From assembly GCA_026770575.1 (NCBI GenBank), contig MU657220.1, positions 32,900 to 59,135 of the forward strand: DNA of 26,236 bases. The letters run 5' to 3'. The notes beneath the pieces are model-generated. The model was not told the DNA's origin, did not search any database, and saw nothing but the letters and a program-made list of their open reading frames with translations. Below are positions 11,001-20,007 of this stretch, piece by piece. The position numbers and the translations under genes were made by a program. How positions within the stretch are numbered: the first letter of the stretch is position 1; every line of letters starts with the position of its first letter. Source of the DNA: Pelagophyceae sp. CCMP2097. Lineage: Eukaryota > Sar > Pelagophyceae.

Positions 11001-14000
11001 AAGCCACTCGAGCGCCGTCGTCGGCCTCGATTGCGTCAGAGAAGGACCATCGAGGGCCTGCAGACCCGTCGAGGGCCGTCGAGGGTTCGCTGAGGACCCG
11101 TGCAAGGCCCATCTCGGTTGCAGTCCTTACGGGCCGCCTCTCGACTCGAGAATACGAAGAGGCTCTCCGGTCCGTAGAGGCCGGCCCGACGGCAGGCCCT
11201 CTTGTGGTCCCTCGGGACTGCCTTTGATCCTCCAAAAACGGCCCATCCGCGGCCCAACGCGGCCACGACGCCCGACGGACGGCCGCAGAGGCCCCGGGGA
11301 CGGCCGCAGAGCGGAGACGTTTGCGGCCCCGAGACCGAGCGGAGACGAGGCCCCGAAGCGTGCGGGTCCATTTTCCCGTCGCGTTGGAAACATTTCCAAC
11401 AAGGCAACAAGGCACTCACTGATCCAACATCAAGTCCTTGCAAGTCGCCGTCCCCGTCGTCTTGAGCCGTTCAAAGGGCGAATTCGCCGCTAAATGGCGC
11501 TGCCGCCGCTTCTCGATCAACGCGACGGGGTCCACCGCCGTTTGAGTGGGCTTGTACCTGCGGGGTTGCCCATAAACGGGGTTCCCCATGTGAGAATCCC
11601 ACGAGTCGATGGGTCTCCCCGCCCCCGCTTCCGGCGACGCACCTGCCCGTGGAAAGGCGCATCAACACCGCCTTGGAGTTCAAAACTTCCGTGATCTCGT
11701 CGATTTGGACATGTAAAGACTCCTCGGCACAAGATTGCCCGAGCACAAAAATTCGGTTCTTCAACTCGTGGTTCAGATACCTTTCCGTCTTCTCCGACAT
11801 TTCGAAGCCGTATCGGACACGTTCATCTCGCCGTTGTTCCAAAGCCGCAGCATCTCGAAGGTTGTCCTTCCGCCGCTCGTCTAGATTCCGCCGGATCAAA
11901 GCCGCTCCGAGCTCCATCCTGCGCCACAGCCACAGCACTAGAAAAATCCCCGCCACCGCGACGCAGGCGCCGGCGTATAAAGGCGCCGCTTGGAATGTGA
12001 CGTTGTAGTGGCAGAGGAGCGACAAGTCCAGGAAAGGTTCGTGCGCGTGGGCGTGCTTCTCATAGCCGCTCACCGTTTTAACGACGTGGCCCGTCGATGC
12101 AACCAATACCTAGAATTAGCGTGCTCATGTCAACTTCACATCCCCCAGAGTGCATTGATTTCAAACGGCCCTTCCGCTCGAGGGTCCTCCGGCTTTGAGT
12201 CCTCAGGAGCGGGTATGGAGCATCGAGGGACATTGCCTAACCCTAACCCATTGCAAGGGCCCGTCGAGAGCGGCGTTCGACGGGGCCGCCCGTACAAGGG
12301 CCCGCCTCGTCGGGCCCGAAAGACCGTCGAGGCCCCAGAGAGGGGCCTCCCAGGAGCAGCGACGGGTTCGGGTTCGCCCTTCAACCCGCGGGTCGGGTTC
12401 GTGCGTTTTGGCCTTGCCCGTATATCCGCGGGTCTGACTGTGGCACAAACCCGACCCGGGAAGACGGGTTTGGTATCTCGACGAACCCGCGACCCGCGTT
12501 TCAAGAGACCGCTTCGAGCGGACCTCTCGGGGCCAGTCTCGACGGGCCGTCTCGAGTCGTCGTCTCAAAGGGCCGATTGGAGGGACCGTTTCGAGGGACC
12601 GGCGAGAGTGGCCTTCTTGAGGGGCCGACTTGAGGGGCCGTCTAAAGGCGCCGCTTCAAGGCGTCGTCTCAAGGGGCCAGCATGAGGAGCCTTCTCGGGA
12701 GGCCGTCACCGTTTCGAGGCGTTTTCTCAAGGGGCTATTTCGAGGCACCGTCTCATGCGCCGTCTCGAGCGGCCGTCTTAAGGCGCCGTTTCGAAGGGCC
12801 GCCTTAAGAGGACCTCTCTCGAGGGGTCATCTAAAGGCGCCGTTTTGAGGGGCCTGTCTCAGGAGGGGCCGTCTCGAGTGGCCGTCTCGAAGGACCGTCT
12901 AAAGGGGCCGTTTCGAGGGGCCCTCTCGAAAGGCCGGCGAGAGGGGCCGTCTTGAGGGGCCGTCTCGTATGGCCGTCTGACAAAGGGACCGTTTCGAGGG
13001 GCCCTTTGAGAGGCCGGCGAGAAAGGCCTTCTTAAGGGGCCGTCTTAAGGCGCCGTTTCGAGGGGCCGTCTCGAGAGGCCAACAGGAGAGGCCTTCTCGA
13101 GGCGCCGTCTCGAAGGGCCGTCTAAAGGGACCGTTTCGAGGGTTGTTCAAGGGCCCTTGAAGAGGCCTTGCAAGCGACCGCGCGGAGGCCGGGCAAGTGA
13201 CCGCCAAAGTAGCTCTCCGGACGGACTCCTCCAAGGCCTCTTTGTCAGCCATTTGCAAGGCCGCGGTCACTTGCAAGGCCTCTTTCACGGGCCCTTGAAA
13301 AGCTCTCCGGGCGAGCCCCTGTAAGGCCTCTTTTGCGGCCACTTCCAAGGCCTTTGCATGGTCGCTTGCAAGGCCTCTAAAGGGCCCGCCCGAGCGACCG
13401 TCCGAGCGACTGTCCAAGGGACATCGCACAAGGGGCGCAGTCGAGGGGCCGGCAGCCGAGTGACCGTCCAAGGGACCGTCGAGAAACCGCCGTCAAATGG
13501 ACATTCACAGAGGGCCCGTCGAGGGACCGTCAAAGGAACTGTCCAAAGGAATTGTCCAAGGGACCGCCCAAGCGACCGTCCGAGCCCGGCTTCTGGAATC
13601 GCGTTCGAATCGGGTCCGCTTCAGGCCCGGTCCGGGTGTGCACGGGGGCCGTAGGGTGCGTCTCCCGAGGAGGGTCGTCGAGACGAGACCGTCCTCGGGT
13701 CCTCCGTCGAGGGGCGTCCTCTGTGGCGGGGCCGTCGAGGGTTCCACGCGTCGGGCCCGGAGACGGGCGAGGGTCTGAAGATTTAACCATCGAGGAACCG
13801 TCTCGAGGAAGCGTACAATGGGGTCTTGAAGGGGCCATGTCGAGGGATTGCCTCGAAGGCCCGTTCAAGGGACCGCCTCGAAGGACCAAACGGAGGGGCC
13901 GTGCACGGGTTTCGAGGAACCGTCCCGAGGGGGCCCAAATCGAGAGACCGTTCAAGGGCCGTGTCGAAAGGACCTCGAGGGCCGTCTCAGAGGACCGTGC

Positions 14001-16784
14001 AAGAGGCCGTCTTGAGGTCCCGTACAAGGGGCCACCTCGAGGACCCGTGAAAAGGCCTCGAGGGCCCATGCAAGGCCCGCCTCGGGAACCGCCTTGAGGA
14101 CCCGTGCAAGGCCCGCCTCGAGGGATCGTTCAAGGACCGTTTCGAGAGGCCAAAGGGCTCAAGGGAGCGTCTCGAGGGACAATGGGGCCGTCTCGAAGAG
14201 GCCGTGCAAGAGACCGTCTCGAGGGATCGTCTCGAGGAAGCGTACAAAGGCCGTATCGATGGACAAAAGGTCTCAAAGGGCCGTCTTGAGGGTCCGTGCA
14301 AGGGACCGTGTCGAGGGGCCCGAACAAGGGGCCGTCTCGAGGGGCCCGTGCAAGGGGCCGTCTCGAGGGGCCCGTGCAAGGGCCCGTCTCGAGGAACCGT
14401 GCCAGAGATCGTCTCAATAAACCATCCCGAGAAGCCGCCTCGAGGGTCCGTACAAGGGCCGTATCGTGGGGCCAAGGGACTCGAGGAACCACCTCGAGGG
14501 CCCAAACAAGGGACCGTGCCGAAGGGCCCGAACAAGGGACCGTGACGGAGGGCCCGTGCAAGGAACGGTGTCGAGGATCCGTGCAAGGGATCGCCTCGAG
14601 GGGCCGTCTCAAGGGGCCGTATCGAGAGACCCCTGTCGAAAGGCTCGAGGTACCGCCTCGAGGGACGTGCAAGGAACCGTGGGACCCGTGCAAGGAACGG
14701 TGTCGAAGGAACCTTTGCAATTTCCCATCTCGAGGAACCCCTCGAGGGCCCGTCTCGAGTCTGCGTCCACGGGCCGTGGGGCGTCCACGGGCCGTGGGTT
14801 CTCGCGGGCCCTTTGCAACGACCCCTCTTGCCCCGGCGTTGGCAGAGGGTTTCGCGATAAAAACACACACAGTGAACGCACCTCTACGTTGTTCGGGAAG
14901 GTCGCCGCCCAAGAGTCCGCGTGCAGCGTAAACGAAACGTAGCCCAGCACTTCAGCGCCGTCCGAACCGTCGGCGACGACGGGGATTCGAAGCGTCAAAA
15001 GGAAGTCTGGCGTGGGGGTACCATCTGGCGAGTACCTACAAGGCGTGTTCCTCTCAAAAGTCGGTCCGTGCTGCTCTCAGAGAAACCCCGAAGAAACGCA
15101 CCACGGGTGCGCCACGATCCGATGGTCTATAAAAAACTTTGTGTATAAAGCTGCAGGTAGAGTCCGCCGGTCCCTTTCCTGCACGTCCAAACCCACAAGC
15201 TGCTTCAACGGAAAGCCCCCCCCTCGCGGGTCGGCAGCCGTAAACACTCCAAATACAGGATTGTAAGAAGGCCGGTCGGCGGCCGAAACGAGCGAGTGCA
15301 ACGGGAAGCCGACTTCGGAGCCTTCGTCCGTGATTGGGACCGAGAAAGAAAAGTTGTACGCTTGTCCAACGTACGCCTCGTACGCCTCGCGGTCTTGGTG
15401 CATCACGGTAGGGTACCAGACCACCCCAGGCGGCGCCTGCCTGAACTCGGCCGCCATCAAAGTGAGGCGCTCCAGTTGTAAAGCAGAGGCTAAAGGGCCT
15501 GGGACTAAGAATGGCGTCGCGGGCGAGATCCCAAGTTCGCGCTCGCGCTTCATCAAGGAGCCAAACGTCGCCGCCTAGACGGCGGGCGTGAAGAACGGGC
15601 TTCGTGCCGACATTTCGGCACTTCAGCTTTGCAAGCTTTCAAAACTCGAGAGGCCGCCGTCTTCAGAGGCTTTGGTGTCCATTCGAGGCCGGCTCCGACT
15701 ACTCAAAGGGATGGGGCGACTGTGGGGTCCGTTCTTCCCGTAGGCGTCTCCAGCACCGCTCGAGCATCCTCCAGGGGCCAAGGCCGCGCCGGACCACCTC
15801 GGGGTCACGGAAACGCCGTCGAGGGGGCGCCTCGGGAGCCTTCCTCGACTACCGTCCAAGCGTCTTATGCGACCGTGCCTCTACCGTCCAAGCGTCTTAT
15901 GCGACAGTCCAAGGGCTGCAAAGGACCGCCGACGACCGGAAAACGTTCCTCTACGGTCCAAGCGTCGTATGCGACCGTGCAAGGGCTGCCGAAGGACCCT
16001 TTGGAGACGGCCTCTCGAGACGCGTCAAAAGCGGCCGTCTCGAGGGGCCGTTCTACGGACCCTCTCGAGGGGCTTGCTCGAGGGGCCGTTTCAAGGTACC
16101 TCCTCGAGGGGCCGTCTCGAGGGGTCTATCGAATGGCCTTCTCGAGGGGTCTTTTTCGAGGGGCCTTTTTCGAGGGGCCTATTTCGAGGAGCTGCCCTGA
16201 AGCGCCGTCGTCTTAAGTGGCCGTTTGAGGGACCGTATCAAGGCGTCGTTTCCAGGAGCCTTTTCGAGGCGCCGTCGCGAGGCACCGTCTCGAGGCACCG
16301 TCTCGAAGGGCCGTCGAACGGGCCTTTTTCGAGGGGCCTCTTTCGAGGGGCTTTGTCAAAGCGCTGTCTCGAGGGGCCGCCTCGAGGGGCCATCTCAGTC
16401 GTCTTATCGAGGGGCCGACCATCAGCCTTGTATAGCACCCGCCTCCAAGGGGCACCGCCTCCATCTCGGAGCCGGGGCCGTTCTCGGGGCTGCGCCGGAC
16501 CGCCCCCCGGTAAGACCGTCTCCGGCCCGCCGAGGAGTCGTAGCGCCCATCTGGGATGCCCCGATTCTCGTGGGTGACCCCGCCTTGTTCGTCGTTTGCC
16601 GATTTCGTCGTTAGCCGATTTCGACGCCGACGCTTACCTCGATGTTCAAACGCTTGCCCCAATCTCCAACGGCGTCTTTCACGCCCTGGCAGTCGTACTT
16701 CTCGTTCCTGTCCGAGGACTTGCGCTCCAAAGTCGTCCGCACCACGTGGAACACACACGCGACCGCGATGCCCGCTAAAACGAC
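7616..16784 (-). CDS. CHASE-domain hybrid histidine kinase (cytokinin-receptor-like), split by repeat-filled introns
   Basis: Minus-strand exons 16784-16638, 15574-15102, 15035-14882, 12109-11643, 11557-11420, 9999-9380 and 8085-7616 join with every codon phase matching (2469 nt, 822 residues counted from the first exon seen). Domain order: TM1 (1-15), CHASE sensor (about 50-258), TM2 (300-320), HisKA with NHELKNRI (phospho-acceptor His372), HATPase (N-box 461-475, G-rich SGDGFPM 542-548) and a receiver (Asp606/607, Asp655, Ser692, Lys714/715). Known role: CHASE binds an extracellular ligand, and phosphate passes from His to Asp. Introns are 66 and 85 nt, then about 1.05, 1.3, 1.4 and 2.8 kb. 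Not found: a sure start exon (a candidate ATG at 16927 reads MSAEPR) and probably one short exon of about 25-30 codons between 16637 and 15575, where the CHASE domain looks too short. The C-terminal tail after the receiver is uncertain. Confidence 0.85.
8128..8601. repeat. Dispersed repeat family B, two copies flanking a 13-bp array
   Basis: Copies at about 8128-8273 and 8411-8601 share GTCGGGTTTG, GTTTTGGCCGACCCGTCTTT, GACAAAC and GGCACAAATTGA in the same order. Between them (8279-8406) lies an array of the 13-bp unit GTCTCGAGGGGCC with variants. All of it is inside the kinase intron 9379-8086. A third copy of family B lies at about 12352-12503. Confidence 0.7.
8655..8775. repeat. Dispersed repeat family C (copy 1)
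   Basis: This stretch holds GCGGCCACTTGCA, CTTGCAAGGCCTCTTT and GGGCCCTTGAAAAG. The same words recur in similar order at about 13165-13385. It lies in the kinase intron 9379-8086. Confidence 0.55.
8876..9300. repeat. Degenerate 13-bp minisatellite array in a kinase intron
   Basis: These are tandem variants of GTCTCGAGGGGCC (for example GTTTCGAGGAGCC and GTCTCAAGGGGCC) with occasional insertions. The array is adjacent to the donor side of the intron that splits the receiver domain. Confidence 0.8.
9380..9999 (-). CDS. Kinase exon: HATPase domain and first half of the receiver
   Basis: After acceptor CTCCCTAG the exon encodes VLFNIIVDNMLSNAFKYGD (N-box), then LRNWSGPEH, GKRAHEHA and SSGDGFPMA (a G-rich lid). 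The canonical DxGxG of the G1 box is absent. Next comes MAMADDSATFRKTF, the acidic pair of a receiver, and VVLLDFNFAP with the phospho-acceptor Asp. The exon ends inside the receiver at HHTKNG with donor GTGCGC. Confidence 0.8.
10180..11110. repeat. Minisatellite array, palindrome-rich variant, in a kinase intron
   Basis: The unit is related to the 13-bp repeat but mixes orientations: CTCGAGGGCCCGTCTC and CTCGAGAGACCGTGCACGG alternate. This gives many short self-complementary stretches (CCGTGCACGG, CCTCGAGG). The whole array sits in the intron between kinase exons 11557-11420 and 9999-9380. Confidence 0.75.
11420..12109 (-). CDS. Kinase exons: second TM helix, HisKA dimerisation domain and linker
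   Basis: Exon 12109-11643 follows a branch-point-like CTAAT and acceptor TTCTAG. It holds the helix APLYAGACVAVAGIFLVLWL, a charged coiled linker, and NHELKNRI with the phospho-acceptor His at 11770-11768. An 85-nt intron (GTGCGT ... CCGCAG) follows. Exon 11557-11420 then encodes YKPTQTAVDPVALIEKRRQR and ends CKDLMLD, with donor GTGAGT. That second exon is easily missed because a different frame stays open across it, but it restores the usual spacing between H-box and N-box. Confidence 0.8.
12352..12503. repeat. Dispersed repeat family B (copy 3)
   Basis: It shares CAGCGACGGGTTCGGGTT, CCCTTCAACCCGCGGGTCGG and GCGTTTTGGCC with the copies near 8128-8601. As there, it lies at the border of a 13-bp array within a kinase intron. 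Confidence 0.7.
12500..14760. repeat. Large 13-bp minisatellite region in the longest kinase intron
   Basis: Two blocks, 12500-13160 and 13490-14760, carry GTCTCGAGGGGCC-type units. In the second block they alternate with CGTGCAAGGGGCC-like units. Between the blocks, 13165-13385 is a second copy of family C (CTTGCAAGGCCTC words). The region fills most of the intron between the end of CHASE (14882) and the second TM exon (12109). No exon is needed here, because the flanking phases match. Confidence 0.8.
14882..15574 (-). CDS. Kinase exons encoding most of the CHASE sensor domain
   Basis: There are two exons, 15574-15102 and 15035-14882. The 66-nt intron (GTGCGT ... CTTGTAG) splits a Trp codon. 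The segment contains VVWYPTVMHQDREAYEAYV, then RPSYNPVFGV, then LVGLDVQERDRRTLPAAL, and finally AEVLGYVSF. This is the CHASE signature series: an aromatic and Pro with R..fE, a YxPV strand, a GxD helix start with RR.....A, and a closing Gly-rich strand. The domain sits between two membrane helices, so it should face outward. Whether it binds a cytokinin-like molecule or another ligand cannot be read from the sequence. Confidence 0.8.
15851..15978. repeat. Three copies of a CCAAGCGTCTTATGCGAC unit
   Basis: The unit GTCCAAGCGTCTTATGCGAC occurs near 15854, 15887 and 15957 (one copy with CGTCGTAT), with CTCTAC before two of them. It lies in the kinase intron 16637-15575, next to a 13-bp array. 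Confidence 0.65.
16005..16425. repeat. 13-bp minisatellite array, upstream kinase intron
   Basis: GTCTCGAGGGGCC units with T-rich variants such as TTTTTCGAGGGGCC. The array lies in the intron 16637-15575, where a short CHASE exon is expected but was not identified. Confidence 0.75.
16638..16784 (-). CDS. Kinase exon: first transmembrane helix
   Basis: The exon is bounded by acceptor TTTGTAG and donor GTAAGC. It encodes VVLAGIAVACVFHVV (a membrane helix) followed by a charged segment ending WGKRLNIE. An in-frame TAG coincides with the acceptor, so an upstream exon must supply the start. A candidate is the ATG at 16927 (MSAEPR) with a GTGGCG donor; this is a guess. Confidence 0.6.
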
Positions 16785-17139
16785 CTACAAATCGCCGATG
16801 CACAACCTCAATCGACCAAAAATCCAGAGGGCCCGAGGGTATACAGCGGCGTGCGAGGGCCCGGTCGGTACGCCACTGCTTTTGGTTATCCGTCGGCCTC
16901 TGCCGCCACTCGAGGCTCTGCGGACATGAGGTGCAGTCGCAAAGAGCCCCGCTCTGCTGCCGGGGGGCCCGAGGCCGTCGTCGCATTCAGAGGCGGGTCC
17001 ACCTCAAACCCGCCGTCAAAGAGGCAGCCCTCCGCTCTGTCGATGGCCCTCGGCTGGCATGGCGCCCCGTGTGCCTTTCGGGCGACGGGGCTGCCAGGGG
17101 CCGCCTCTGTGGATATGGCGGCAGACACTCTGACGCTGG

Positions 17140-18075
17140 GGCGTCTCGAGGAACCGCCCAGCGGGCCCGAGGGACCGTCCAGCGGGCCCGTCTCGAGGGG
17201 CCCGTCCAGAGGGCCCTTGTCGAGGGCCCGTCCAAAGTGGCCATCGATTGGGGCCCCAGGCTGGCCGCCTTGAGGCTTTGTCGATGGAGGCACTGCCGAG
17301 GCAGCCACTTCGAGGGCCCGTCGACGGCCCCTCGAGTTTCTGACGCCCTCCAGACGGCGCTGTCGAGGAGAGCGTAGGGCCCGTCTCGAAGAATCGCAGG
17401 CCCGCCTCGAGGGTCGCCTCGAGGGACTGTGTCGAGGGACTGTGTCGAGGAGCCGTACGAAGGCCATCTCTCGAGGGGCCACCATCCGTCGAACGAGGCC
17501 CAAGCAAGAAACCGACTCGAGGGACCGTCTCGAGGCTCCGTCTCGGGGGAACGCTTCGGGGGCCCGCCTCGACGTCTCGAGGGCCCGCCTCGACTATGGC
17601 CCATCTCGAGCGACCTTCTCTAGGGACCTTCTCGAGGGACCTTCTCCAGGGCCCGCCTCGAGCGACGTCTCGAGCGACCGTCAAGAGGGACCGCGTCGAG
17701 CGACCGCGTCGAGTCGGACCGCGTCGAGTCGGACCGCGTCGAGGGCCCGCCTCGAAGTCTCCCGTCTCGAGGGTTTGTCAAAGGGCCCTCTCTCGAGGGC
17801 CGTCTCGAGGATCCGTCTCGAGGAGGCGTCTCGAGGAGGCGTCGAAGAGCCCAAGCTCGCTTCGACGAAACGAGGCCCCGTGTCGAGGGGCCGTGTCGAG
17901 GAGGCGTCGAAGAGCCAATCTCGCGTCGACGAACAGAGGCCCCGCGTCGAGGGGCCGCGTCGAGGGGCCGCGTCGAGGAGGCGTCGAAGAATTTCGCGTC
18001 GATGGACTTCCTTCTCGAGGGGCCGTCTCGAGGGGCCGTCTCGAGGGGCCTTTGAAAGAGGGGTTGTCGAAGGGC
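17140..18075. repeat. 13-bp and 15-bp repeat region between kinase and coiled-coil genes
   Basis: It starts with 13-bp units, then three tandem 15-bp units around GACCGCGTCGAGTCG (about 17690-17750). A longer unit follows, CGAGGAGGCGTCGAAGA with a tail containing GACGAA and GAGGCCCCG (about 17820-17995), and then 13-bp units again. The coiled-coil ORF stays open through it, but that reading is probably not protein. Confidence 0.7.
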
Positions 18076-19174
18076 CCATCTCTCGAGGGCGGCAGAGGGG
18101 GCGTGGCGCCCAGAGCAGCCCACAGTGCCGTCGGCAGGGGGACCCCGCCGAGTGCCACTCTCGGGCGCAACTCTGCTCGACGAGGCCCGCTCGCATGGCG
18201 GGCCGCTCGCATGGCGGACTGCGCAAATCTGCCGGGCGAGGCGTTGCCCTTTCTCGGGGCGGCGGTTTGCGGGCAGTGGTTGCCCCCCAAAAGACGCCGC
18301 CACGAACAAGCGCTAATGCGATGCCAAATCTATAACGCGGTAAGTGGTTCTTCTCGGCCGGCCAGTGAGCCCGCGCGGCCTCGCGCTTTAAAGGTGCCAC
18401 GCGCGCGGCTCCAAAAGGCAATGGAAGAGAAAGCCACTTCCGCTTCGCCGGCTTCAAAAGCGGCAGCGGCGCCAGCCTCTGTAGAGGCCGCGGCGGCAGC
18501 GCGGGCGACGTATGAGAATCCTTCCGCGGCAGGAAGCCCCTCCGCACGGGCGCGGCGCGGGATAAAGCGCCTTTGGAGAGGGCGCCGGGTAGTGCGCTGC
18601 CTTGTCTCACGAGGGCGCTCCCTTGTCGGGAAAGCGCGCTCGACTGCCTCGCTAAAGAAGAAAGCGGCAGCCAGGACTGCTGCCTTGAAAGTTGCCTTGA
18701 TAATGCTGTGGAAAGGCCCGGTCTCCCCCTGTCTAGAGTCATTTCCAGCGCAGCTACGTCCGCTAGTCTCTTAGACTCAAGCCAAGCGAGGTCCGTCAAG
18801 CGTTTCGCCTCGAGCATCTTGATCTCTCGTAATCGACGCGCGTCTTGCACTCTTAACTCGTCGGCATGCTTCGATTCCAATGAAACTTGCAAAGCCTTTA
18901 GAGCGGCTAAACCACGCGCTTCTATCGCGGCGACTGCCAAACGGTGCGCGTCCGGCCCGTCGCACGTCTCGTCGTCGTGCATGAAAGTTTCCAAGTCTAG
19001 AGACCTCTTGGAAAGGTCGCACGGCGGCAGCAAGTGCCGGTGCGGCAAAGAGTGCCCGTGTGAGTGCCTGTGTTGCAGCACATCGCAGCTCGAGTCGAAC
19101 GTCCTAGAAGAGTCGCCGCAGTTCTCCACTAAGGCGTCGAGCGCCTCGAGCGCCTCGAGGTCCGACTTACGCAT
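17681..19174 (-). CDS. Coiled-coil protein of unknown function (N-terminal ~285 residues supported)
   Basis: The ATG is at 19174. Residues 35-47 are His-rich (six His in QHRHSHGHSLPHRH). Residues 76-148 form a strong coiled coil rich in Leu, Ala, Lys and Glu (for example LEAKRLTDLAWLESKRLADV). A repetitive Ser/Arg/Gln stretch follows (SALSRQGSALVRQGSAL). The first 285 or so residues look like true coding sequence. From about 18310 down to the stop at 17681 the frame runs through the repeat region and is doubtful; an unrecognised intron or an earlier end is likely. It lies upstream of, and on the same strand as, the kinase, so it could also be a distant 5' exon of that gene. There is no enzymatic motif. 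A MITE copy lies in its upstream region. Confidence 0.5.
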   Translation of the reverse strand: MRKSDLEALEALDALVENCGDSSRTFDSSCDVLQHRHSHGHSLPHRHLLPPCDLSKRSLDLETFMHDDETCDGPDAHRLAVAAIEARGLAALKALQVSLESKHADELRVQDARRLREIKMLEAKRLTDLAWLESKRLADVAALEMTLDRGRPGLSTALSRQLSRQQSWLPLSSLARQSSALSRQGSALVRQGSALPGALSKGALSRAAPVRRGFLPRKDSHTSPALPPRPLQRLAPLPLLKPAKRKWLSLPLPFGAARVAPLKREAARAHWPAEKNHLPRYRFGIALALVRGGVFWGATTARKPPPRERATPRPADLRSPPCERPAMRAGLVEQSCAREWHSAGSPCRRHCGLLWAPRPLCRPREMGPSTTPLSKAPRDGPSRRPLEKEVHRREILRRLLDAAPRRGPSTRGLCSSTRDWLFDASSTRPLDTGPRFVEASLGSSTPPRDASSRRILETALERGPFDKPSRRETSRRALDAVRLDAVRLDAVARRGPS

Positions 19175-19489
19175 GGCGCCCGCCGCGCCCCGCCGTTCAA
19201 ACAGTCCCAGACGAGGTCTCCGTCAGAGTCAACTCGCTTTTTCTAAACTCACAACGTTCTTCGCAAATCGCAGAAATCTGATGTTTCACGGCAAGGAGAG
19301 AGAGGTTTCGTACCGCGGGGGCCGCACACAATAAATCGCGGAAAATTTTCGAGGCGTTTGGAACTTCATGTTGACGCTGTTTTTAAAACAAAATCATTAA
19401 AAGCGCAAGGGACAAGCAAAAAAAAAAGTGCGGAATCACATGACACATTTGCGGTTCACCTTGCCGCAGTGTAGTAAAATGAGATTACC

Positions 19490-20007
19490 GTTGTGCCATA
19501 GGCCAAATGACGTTTATCGCTTTAAAAGGCAATTTTTACGAATCGCGCTGAAAAAAGCGAATTCGGGCTCGTCGCTTCAGCACGCGTCGAAAGCGCTAAG
19601 TGGCGTCTAAAATCTTAAAACGGTCAATTTTTGAAAAATTGGACTATTTTTCTAACGACGGCGTTGACAACGACATGACCAGCGGGGCGCGCGCGCCAGC
19701 GACGCGGCGCGCGAGCGGCGACTCGGCACTGCCAGCCCGCCGGCCGCTGTCGGCGCTTCGGGACCGAGACACGTCGGCCCGAGCCGCCGCCGCATCCGCG
19801 CAGCGTGCGCCGCCATTCGAGCGCCAAGCGTCGTCGTACGCGCTCGGCGCCGCCCGAGTCCTCGAGCTTTTCCGAAGCGACCTGCACGCGCCCAACCTGT
19901 GGCTGCTCCGCAAAAGGGCTCCTTGTGACCAAAAGCGCTATATATGACCTGCCCGGGAAGCCATACAGTGCTTAGATAGTAATAGGCTCCCGGCCCCTGC
20001 GGGGCCC
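19490..20007. mobile_element. MITE-like element, copy 2 (diverged, inverted relative to copy 1)
   Basis: Its right end (AGTAATAGG ... CGGCCCCTGCGGGGCCC, ending at 20007) matches the terminal repeat of copy 1. The interior shares AATGACGTTTATCGCT and the exact 21-mer at 19594-19614 (GCGCTAAGTGGCGTC plus six bases) with the reverse complement of 5070-5220. The left boundary is not clear: similarity fades before 19490, although AT-rich sequence goes on to about 19330. The right end lies inside a decayed KCTD-like gene. Confidence 0.6.

Noticed and set aside
11471..11557. Continuation of the TM2/HisKA ORF to its stop at 11471
   Set aside because: A GTGCGT donor at 11642 and a CCGCAG acceptor before 11557 give a better exon in another frame (YKPTQTAVDPVALIE), which fits the kinase fold.
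12236..12249. Telomere-like CCTAACCCTAACCC
   Set aside because: Only a little over two units, with no array and no end of sequence nearby; most likely chance.
13530..14942. Many long ORFs with RGxLEGPSRGAV or SRRPLETAPRDGP periodicity on both strands
   Set aside because: They arise from the 13-bp repeat, which is open in most frames. They lie inside an intron whose flanking exons match in phase.
18320..18774. Ala-rich plus-strand frame following a GGTAAGTGG donor-like site
   Set aside because: It is antisense to the coiled-coil gene; there is no start or domain, and the Ala richness is expected from the base composition.
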